10,316 bases of DNA from the NCBI GenBank assembly GCA_002293625.1, contig DBDP01000056.1:516-10831 (forward strand). Reading direction: 5' to 3'. The position numbers and the translations under genes are program-made. Source of the DNA: Clostridiales bacterium UBA929 (GTDB lineage: Bacteria; Bacillota; Clostridia; Oscillospirales; UBA929). Positions 6,270 to 10,316 of the stretch are shown here, piece after piece (position 1 is the stretch's first letter; each line of letters opens with the position of its first letter). The notes under the pieces are model-generated. The model did not search any database and was not told the origin of the DNA. It saw only the letters and a list, made by a program, of their open reading frames with translations.

Positions 6270-7148
6270 ATGGCGGGTAAACGCGCCGCTCCCCGCAAAA
6301 GGCGGGGCTGCCTGATTCCGGTCGCGCTCTGTGTTGCGCTGCTGTTCTGGATCCCGATTGAGCTGTATCTGTCCAACAATGTATTGCGGACGGAGAACGA
6401 GACCTTAACCGATCCGCGCCTGCCCGCCGCGTTTGACGGCTTCCGCATTCTGCATCTTTCCGACCTGCATGAAAAGCCGTTCGGGAAAGAGAACGCCGAT
6501 TTAATCAACGCGGCGCGGGACGCGCACCCGGACATCATCGCCGTCACCGGCGACCTGATTCAATCGCGCGAAGGGCTGCCCTACGCGCAAAATATCCTGA
6601 CGGCGCTTGGCGAAATCGCGCCGGTTTATTACGTCACCGGCAACCACGAGTGGGCTGCTGACTGGGACGCGCCGCGCGAAGGGGGCGAAAAACTGACGCC
6701 GGAGCTGCGCCGGATAGTAAAAGTCGCCGGAGCTGTGTGGCTTGATTCATCCTACCAAACGCTGGAGCGGGGCGGGGATACGCTTATTTTGGCGGGTCTA
6801 TGCGACCCCAACGGACCGTCCGACGCGCCGCCCGCCGACGCTCTGCGGGCAAAAATCGCCGCAGCACACCCGAACGCCTTTACCCTGCTGCTCGCCCACC
6901 GGCACGACAACGAGTACGACGGATTCAACGTCGTGCTGACCGGACACGCCCACGGCGGCGTGATACGGCTTCCGTTTACCGACGGTCTCATCGGTCCCGA
7001 CCGCGAATGGTTCCCTAAAGGCGCGTCCGGCGTTGTAACACACGGCGATACATCGGTCGTCGTCAGCCGCGGGCTGGGCGACACCTATTTCCCCCGTTTC
7101 CTGAACCGCCCGCAGGTGTTGGTGGTGACGCTGCGATGTTCGGATTGA
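6270..7148 (+). CDS. Membrane-anchored metallophosphoesterase (YkuE-like)
   Basis: The product is a 292-residue calcineurin-type phosphoesterase. A basic N-terminus (KRRG) precedes one hydrophobic segment at about 14-34, so the enzyme is probably tethered with its catalytic domain outside; a twin-arginine-like reading of KRRGCLI is possible but weak. The dimetal motifs appear in order: D65 and H67 in SDLHE, D95 in TGDLI, N125 and H126 in GNHEW, H210 in LAHRH, and H226 and H228 in GHAHGG. The set is complete, so activity is expected. Relatives include B. subtilis YkuE and the UDP-diacylglucosamine hydrolases; the substrate here is unknown. The last residues (after VLVVTL) run into the transposase start, which overlaps the 3' end by 13 nt. 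That is a sign that the transposase gene joined this operon later. Confidence 0.93.
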   Translation: MAGKRAAPRKRRGCLIPVALCVALLFWIPIELYLSNNVLRTENETLTDPRLPAAFDGFRILHLSDLHEKPFGKENADLINAARDAHPDIIAVTGDLIQSREGLPYAQNILTALGEIAPVYYVTGNHEWAADWDAPREGGEKLTPELRRIVKVAGAVWLDSSYQTLERGGDTLILAGLCDPNGPSDAPPADALRAKIAAAHPNAFTLLLAHRHDNEYDGFNVVLTGHAHGGVIRLPFTDGLIGPDREWFPKGASGVVTHGDTSVVVSRGLGDTYFPRFLNRPQVLVVTLRCSD

Positions 7149-7645
7149 AGGAATTGCCTGAAAGAAAGGCAATCCGTTTGAAGGATTACGATTATTCGCA
7201 AAAAGGCTGTTATTTCATTACAATGTGCGTGAAGGGCAGACATGAAATGTTAGGCAAGGTTGTTGTAGGGCGCGGCTTCCCAGACGCGCCGTATGTGGAA
7301 ATGTCAGAATACGGAATATGTCTGCAAAATTCGATTGATTTTGTCCGGCGAAACAATGATAACATCAAAATAGATAACTATATCATTATGCCGAATCATG
7401 CACATTTGCTAGTGACGATTTGTCATTCCGTGAACGGCGCGTCTGGGAAGCCGCGCCCTACAAATGCCATTATCCCAAAACTCATTTCATCGATCAAACG
7501 CTTTACAAACAGAGAAATTGGCTTTGATATATGGCAGACATCCTATCATGACCATATCGTCCGCAATGAAGAAGAATATAGGCATATAAGGACTTATATC
7601 GATGAAAATCCGGCAAGGTGGGAAGAAGACTCCTATTTCACATAA
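7136..7645 (+). CDS. REP-associated tyrosine transposase (RAYT, Y1/HUH)
   Basis: The product is a 169-residue single-strand DNA transposase of the IS200-like Y1 superfamily, RAYT branch. It opens with ERKAIRLKDYDYS and YFITMCVKG, carries the HUH motif as H88-A-H90 in IMPNHAHLL, and has the nucleophile Tyr137 in WQTSYHDHIVR, followed by YIDENPARW. All catalytic residues are present. Known RAYTs bind and nick REP hairpins headed by GTAG. Two such hairpins lie in frame inside this gene, encoding residues 43-53 (VVGRGFPDAPY) and 100-110 (NGASGKPRPTN). These are loop-like stretches between the conserved blocks. The ATG overlaps the phosphoesterase by 13 nt and has no clear ribosome site, so coupling is likely; TTG codons at 7145 and 7154 are alternatives. 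Outside the embedded hairpins the gene is visibly more AT-rich than its neighbours, which suggests separate ancestry. Confidence 0.9.
   Translation: MFGLKELPERKAIRLKDYDYSQKGCYFITMCVKGRHEMLGKVVVGRGFPDAPYVEMSEYGICLQNSIDFVRRNNDNIKIDNYIIMPNHAHLLVTICHSVNGASGKPRPTNAIIPKLISSIKRFTNREIGFDIWQTSYHDHIVRNEEEYRHIRTYIDENPARWEEDSYFT
7265..7290 (+). repeat. REP hairpin embedded in the RAYT gene, copy A
   Basis: GTAG (7265-7268) abuts GGCGCG (7269-7274), a 10-nt loop GCTTCCCAGA, and CGCGCC (7285-7290). The head is the same as in the intergenic REPs at 151-302, and the GTAGGG start is shared with two of them. It is translated as part of residues 43-53 of the transposase. Confidence 0.75.
7436..7461 (-). repeat. 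REP hairpin embedded in the RAYT gene, copy B
   Basis: This is an exact inverted copy of the hairpin at 7265-7290. In plus-strand order it reads GGCGCG (7436-7441), TCTGGGAAGC, CGCGCC (7452-7457), CTAC (7458-7461). The two copies point their GTAG heads outward, like paired REPs in a mosaic element. It encodes part of residues 100-110 of the transposase. Confidence 0.75.
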
Positions 7646-7693
7646 AGGGATGATCTGATTCGTAATTCTGCTTAGACAAAAGGGATAGTACTC

Positions 7694-9508
7694 TCATTCG
7701 ACATTGTTACGCTCCGTACGCGCCTTATCTTCCCTGCTCGGCAACGGAGCTGCTCTCAGCCAAATCATCAGCGCCGTTAAGTCCGCGGGGTTGACGCCGG
7801 AGACGCGGGAGGCTTGCCCAAGGTTCTTCGGGCACACCTTCGTGAGCTTTTGCCGCGCCTCGATCCGCAGTCCCTGTATCGACATGTAGTCTATATCCTC
7901 CGGCAGCAGGCGGTTTTCCATATGCGCCATCTCTTCGGCCGCCGCTTTTTGGCGGCGCAGATAGCCCTCATATTTCACCTGTATCTCCACCTGCTCCGTC
8001 ACGTCCTCCGGCAGAGCGGGGCGTTCGGGATCTTCGGGCGCGAGGGAGGTATATGTCACCTCCGGGCGTCGCAGCTTCTCGGCGAGACGCTTCTTCTCCA
8101 GTCTTTTTATTTCTGTTTCCACCGCTTGATACTTCGCAAGGACGGCTTCGTACCGTTCCTTTGTTATCAAACCCAGCTCATAACCGAGCGGCGTCAGGCG
8201 TATGTCGGCGTTGTCCTGACGCAGCAGCAGACGGTACTCGCTCCGCGAGGTCATCATGCGGTACGGCTCCTCCGTGCCGCGCGTCACAAGGTCGTCAATC
8301 AATGTGCCGATGTAGCTTTGGGAGCGCGTGAGCGTGAACGCTTCCCTCCCCCGCACGAAACGCGCCGCGTTGATTCCGGCGACCAAACCCTGCGCCGCCG
8401 CTTCCTCATAGCCCGACGACCCCAAGAACTGCCCCGCGCCGAACAGACCCGCGCACGCTTTCGCCATCAGCGACGGCAAAAAGCCCAGCGGATCGGCGCA
8501 GTCGTACTCAATGGCGTAGCCGGGGCGGGTGATTTCCGCCGTCTCCAACCCGGCTATCGCGCGCACCGCCTGCTCCTGTACCTCTTCCGGCATCGACGAT
8601 GACATCCCCTGAAGGTAGTATTCGTCCGTATCCAGTCCCATCGGTTCGCAAAAAACAGGGTGGCGGCTCTTGTCGGCGAAGCGTACGACCTTATCCTCAA
8701 TTGACGGGCAGTAGCGGGGGCCAATCCCCTCAATTACACCCGAATAGAGCGGGCTTCGCCCGAGATTCTCGCGCAGGATGCGATGAACCTCTTCGTTTGT
8801 CCACGTCAGGTAGCAAACGGCGTCGTTACGCACCGGGCGGGGCGACATGAAGGAAAAAGGGATGGTATCCTCACCTTCCTGCCGCTCCATTTGGGAAAAA
8901 TCCAGCGTCCGCCCCAGCACGCGAGGCGGCGTCCCCGTCTTAAAGCATCTCGTCGCAATCCCCAGTTCCGGCAGCGCTTTGGACAGCTCCGACGCAGGCA
9001 GCAGCCCGTCGGGACCGCCGGGACGGATATGTCCGCCGGTAATCACCCGCCCGTTTAAGAAGGTGCCGGTCGCGAGGATGACGGCGCGAACAGGGTAGCT
9101 CCCGCCGGTCGCCGTTTTTACATAAAAACCGCCGTCAGCCGGGGCGATATCCACAACCTCGGCTTGCTTCAGCGTGACCTCCCGCTCCAAGACGCGCTTC
9201 ATATGGGCGCGGTACGCGAGACGGTCAGCCTGCGCGCGCAACGAATGCACCGCGGGTCCTTTGCCTCGGTTCAACAGACGGTATTGAATACAGCAAGCGT
9301 CGGCGGCACGACCCATCTCGCCGCCCAGCGCGTCGATTTCGCGCACCAGGTGACCTTTGGCCGTTCCGCCGACGGAAGGGTTGCAGGGCATATTGCCCAC
9401 GGAGTCCAGTTGCGTCGCGAAACACAGAACAGAGCAGCCGAGCCGCGAAGCGGCCAAAGCCGCTTCGATTCCGGCGTGTCCCGCGCCGATTACGGCGATG
9501 TCAGTCAC
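7694..9508 (-). CDS. mnmG: tRNA uridine-5-carboxymethylaminomethyl(34) synthesis enzyme MnmG
   Basis: The product is the 604-residue FAD protein MnmG (GidA). With MnmE it installs the cmnm5 or nm5 group on wobble U34 of certain tRNAs, using methylene-tetrahydrofolate as the carbon source. Visible signatures are the N-terminal FAD motif IGAGHAGIEAA (G8, G10, G13), MPCNPSVGG with conserved C42, ATGTFLNG, FKTGTPPR, the second conserved cysteine C267 in RYCPSIEDK, and YEEAAAQG. A C-terminal helical domain ends near NLGQASRVSGVNPADL. It is slightly shorter than the usual 620-630 residues, without a visible gap. The start is GTG, overlapping the folT TGA by 4 nt (GTGA). There is no convincing ribosome site, so translation should depend on folT. 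It is convergent with the RAYT gene, 48 bp away, with no hairpin between. No mnmE is seen beside it in this window. Confidence 0.97.
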   Translation of the reverse strand: MTDIAVIGAGHAGIEAALAASRLGCSVLCFATQLDSVGNMPCNPSVGGTAKGHLVREIDALGGEMGRAADACCIQYRLLNRGKGPAVHSLRAQADRLAYRAHMKRVLEREVTLKQAEVVDIAPADGGFYVKTATGGSYPVRAVILATGTFLNGRVITGGHIRPGGPDGLLPASELSKALPELGIATRCFKTGTPPRVLGRTLDFSQMERQEGEDTIPFSFMSPRPVRNDAVCYLTWTNEEVHRILRENLGRSPLYSGVIEGIGPRYCPSIEDKVVRFADKSRHPVFCEPMGLDTDEYYLQGMSSSMPEEVQEQAVRAIAGLETAEITRPGYAIEYDCADPLGFLPSLMAKACAGLFGAGQFLGSSGYEEAAAQGLVAGINAARFVRGREAFTLTRSQSYIGTLIDDLVTRGTEEPYRMMTSRSEYRLLLRQDNADIRLTPLGYELGLITKERYEAVLAKYQAVETEIKRLEKKRLAEKLRRPEVTYTSLAPEDPERPALPEDVTEQVEIQVKYEGYLRRQKAAAEEMAHMENRLLPEDIDYMSIQGLRIEARQKLTKVCPKNLGQASRVSGVNPADLTALMIWLRAAPLPSREDKARTERNNVE

Positions 9509-10038
9509 AGTTTCGCGACCGTTTTATGCAGCGCCCGCTGTAAACCGTAGGATACCAACGTATACGGCAGAACCACAGCGGCGCGCCACGGCAGCGCCGC
9601 CCAAAACGGCGTCCAAAAGTCCGGGTATAACCCCGTCACCGACCCCCAATAGGCGGACAGCGGCAGGGAAATCAACATTGTATGCGTCGCCACCGCCAAA
9701 AGGGTGCGTAACAGGGTCGGTTTTTGGCGGTACAGGAAAAAACCGAAGCAGAGACCGCTGAGCGCCGCCGTAACGGTGTAACCGGGGAAAAAGACCCCGC
9801 TGCCGGTGGCGTTAATCATCGCGCCGAGGACATCGCCGGTCATCGCGGCTCCCGCCGCCCAACCGGGACCGATAACCCAGCCCGCAAGCGCATACCATAT
9901 CGTTTGCAGGCTTACGCGGACGGTGTAGTTCCCGGGCGGCAGGTAATACGTCAACGGCAGCAGCCGCACCGTGACGATATCCAGCGCGACGATCAGCGCG
10001 GCGATAATCAGGTTGCGAAGTTCGTTGTTCTTCTTCAC
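9505..10038 (-). CDS. folT: Folate-family ECF transporter S component (FolT-like)
   Basis: The product is a 177-residue integral membrane protein with about six hydrophobic segments. It fits the substrate-binding S component of an energy-coupling factor transporter, which works with shared EcfA/A'/T modules encoded elsewhere. Family-like features are the N-terminal LIIAALIVALDIV, the WVIGPGWAAGAAMTGDVLGA stretch, and FFPGYTVTAALSGLCFGFFL, close to the PGFTLSAFLSGL pattern of FolT proteins. The start is GTG, 7 nt after GGGAGAAGG, and overlaps the synthetase TGA by 4 nt. Its stop overlaps the mnmG start in the same way. Folate is the most likely ligand, and pairing with the folate-using enzyme MnmG supports that. 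Another vitamin ligand is possible because S components are hard to tell apart by eye. Confidence 0.85.
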   Translation of the reverse strand: MKKNNELRNLIIAALIVALDIVTVRLLPLTYYLPPGNYTVRVSLQTIWYALAGWVIGPGWAAGAAMTGDVLGAMINATGSGVFFPGYTVTAALSGLCFGFFLYRQKPTLLRTLLAVATHTMLISLPLSAYWGSVTGLYPDFWTPFWAALPWRAAVVLPYTLVSYGLQRALHKTVAKL

Positions 10039-10316
10039 TTGCTGTCCTTCTCCCGAATCTCCACGCGCCGGATCTTGCCGGAAATCGTCTTCGGCAGAAC
10101 GGAGACATATTCAATCACGCGCGGGTACTTATACGGCGCGGTGACTTTCTTTACGTGATTTTGCAGCTCTTTTGTTAATTCCGGCGTCCCTTCGTAGCCG
10201 CCCGACAACACAATCGTCGCCTTGACGGCGAAGCCGCGTTCCGGGTCGGGTACGCCGGTCACGGCGCACTCGGTCACGGCGGGATGCTCCATCAGCGCGC
10301 TCTCCACCTCAAAGGG
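10035..10316 (-). CDS. Acyl-CoA synthetase, medium-chain type, C-terminal part
   Basis: Only the last 93 residues are in the window; the frame runs off the right edge and opens with PFEVESALMEHPAV. This is the mobile C-terminal domain of an AMP-forming acyl-CoA synthetase (ANL superfamily). VTGVPDPERGFAVKA, HVKKVTAPYKYPR and the terminal PKTISGKIRR are diagnostic. The Lys of SGKIRR is the catalytic A10 lysine, often controlled by acylation. The PYKYPR string favours the medium-chain (MACS) group, which activates fatty or aromatic acids with ATP and CoA; the substrate cannot be set without the N-terminal domain. It is the most upstream visible gene of an operon with folT and mnmG, and its stop overlaps the folT GTG start. 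Confidence 0.9.
   Translation of the reverse strand, partial: PFEVESALMEHPAVTECAVTGVPDPERGFAVKATIVLSGGYEGTPELTKELQNHVKKVTAPYKYPRVIEYVSVLPKTISGKIRRVEIREKDSK
10046..10054 (-). promoter_or_regulatory. Ribosome binding site of folT
   Basis: GGGAGAAGG on the minus strand lies within the synthetase coding sequence, 7 nt before the GTG at 10038. It supports GTG as the folT start and shows folT can recruit ribosomes as well as being coupled through the GTGA overlap. Confidence 0.65.

Larger units (their letters stand above)
7263..7463. repeat. Perfect 30-nt inverted repeat inside the RAYT gene
   Basis: Bases 7263-7292 and 7434-7463 are exact reverse complements over 30 nt, separated by 141 nt; matching stops at the next base on both sides. 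Each arm holds a whole GTAG-headed hairpin, annotated separately. The spacer encodes the HUH motif (7397-7405). The reading frame runs through both arms without interruption. As DNA or mRNA the arms could pair into a long cruciform or fold-back, or each could fold alone. Confidence 0.95.

Noticed and set aside
7136..7645. RAYT gene considered as an inactivated pseudogene because of the embedded repeats
   Set aside because: The frame is uninterrupted, and HUH (H88, H90), Tyr137 and the conserved blocks are all present, so it was kept as intact.
7814..8602. A 262-residue plus-strand frame antisense to mnmG
   Set aside because: The opposite strand is unmistakable MnmG; this is an Arg/His/Leu-rich shadow.

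Overview
The window looks like a chromosomal segment of a moderately GC-rich, Gram-positive anaerobe of the Clostridia (Oscillospirales-like). The support is a secreted SLH-domain protein with a strong AGGAGGT ribosome site, an ECF-type folate S component, sigma-A-like promoters, and GTAG-headed hairpin repeats of the kind served by REP-associated tyrosine transposases (RAYTs). The lineage is inferred from gene style only. No rRNA, tRNA or CRISPR array was seen.

Layout. Positions 1-384 hold no gene. They contain an imperfect inverted-repeat unit, three clear and one decayed GTAG-headed REP hairpins, and a terminator-like hairpin. A 1610-residue S-layer-homology protein runs leftward from 5217 to 385. 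A 228-bp divergent intergenic region (5218-5445) carries a good promoter for each side. Rightward from 5446 come a NYN-LOTUS putative RNase, a membrane-anchored metallophosphoesterase, and a RAYT-type HUH transposase that overlaps the phosphoesterase stop. From the right edge, and convergent with them, a leftward operon encodes the C-terminus of a medium-chain-type acyl-CoA synthetase, then FolT, then MnmG. Both operon junctions are four-base GTGA overlaps.

How the genes may work together. The SLH protein is probably a wall-bound surface protein made from a strong promoter. The NYN-LOTUS RNase and phosphoesterase form one transcription unit, to which the RAYT appears to have been added. FolT and MnmG make biochemical sense together, because MnmG (with MnmE) uses methylene-tetrahydrofolate to modify wobble uridines in tRNA.

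Most notable observation. The RAYT reading frame contains a perfect 30-nt inverted repeat (7263-7292 and 7434-7463). Each arm is a GTAG-headed hairpin like the REPs at 151-302, and the two arms are translated in frame on either side of the HUH catalytic motif. The transposase gene therefore appears to carry two head-to-head copies of its likely substrate inside its own coding sequence.
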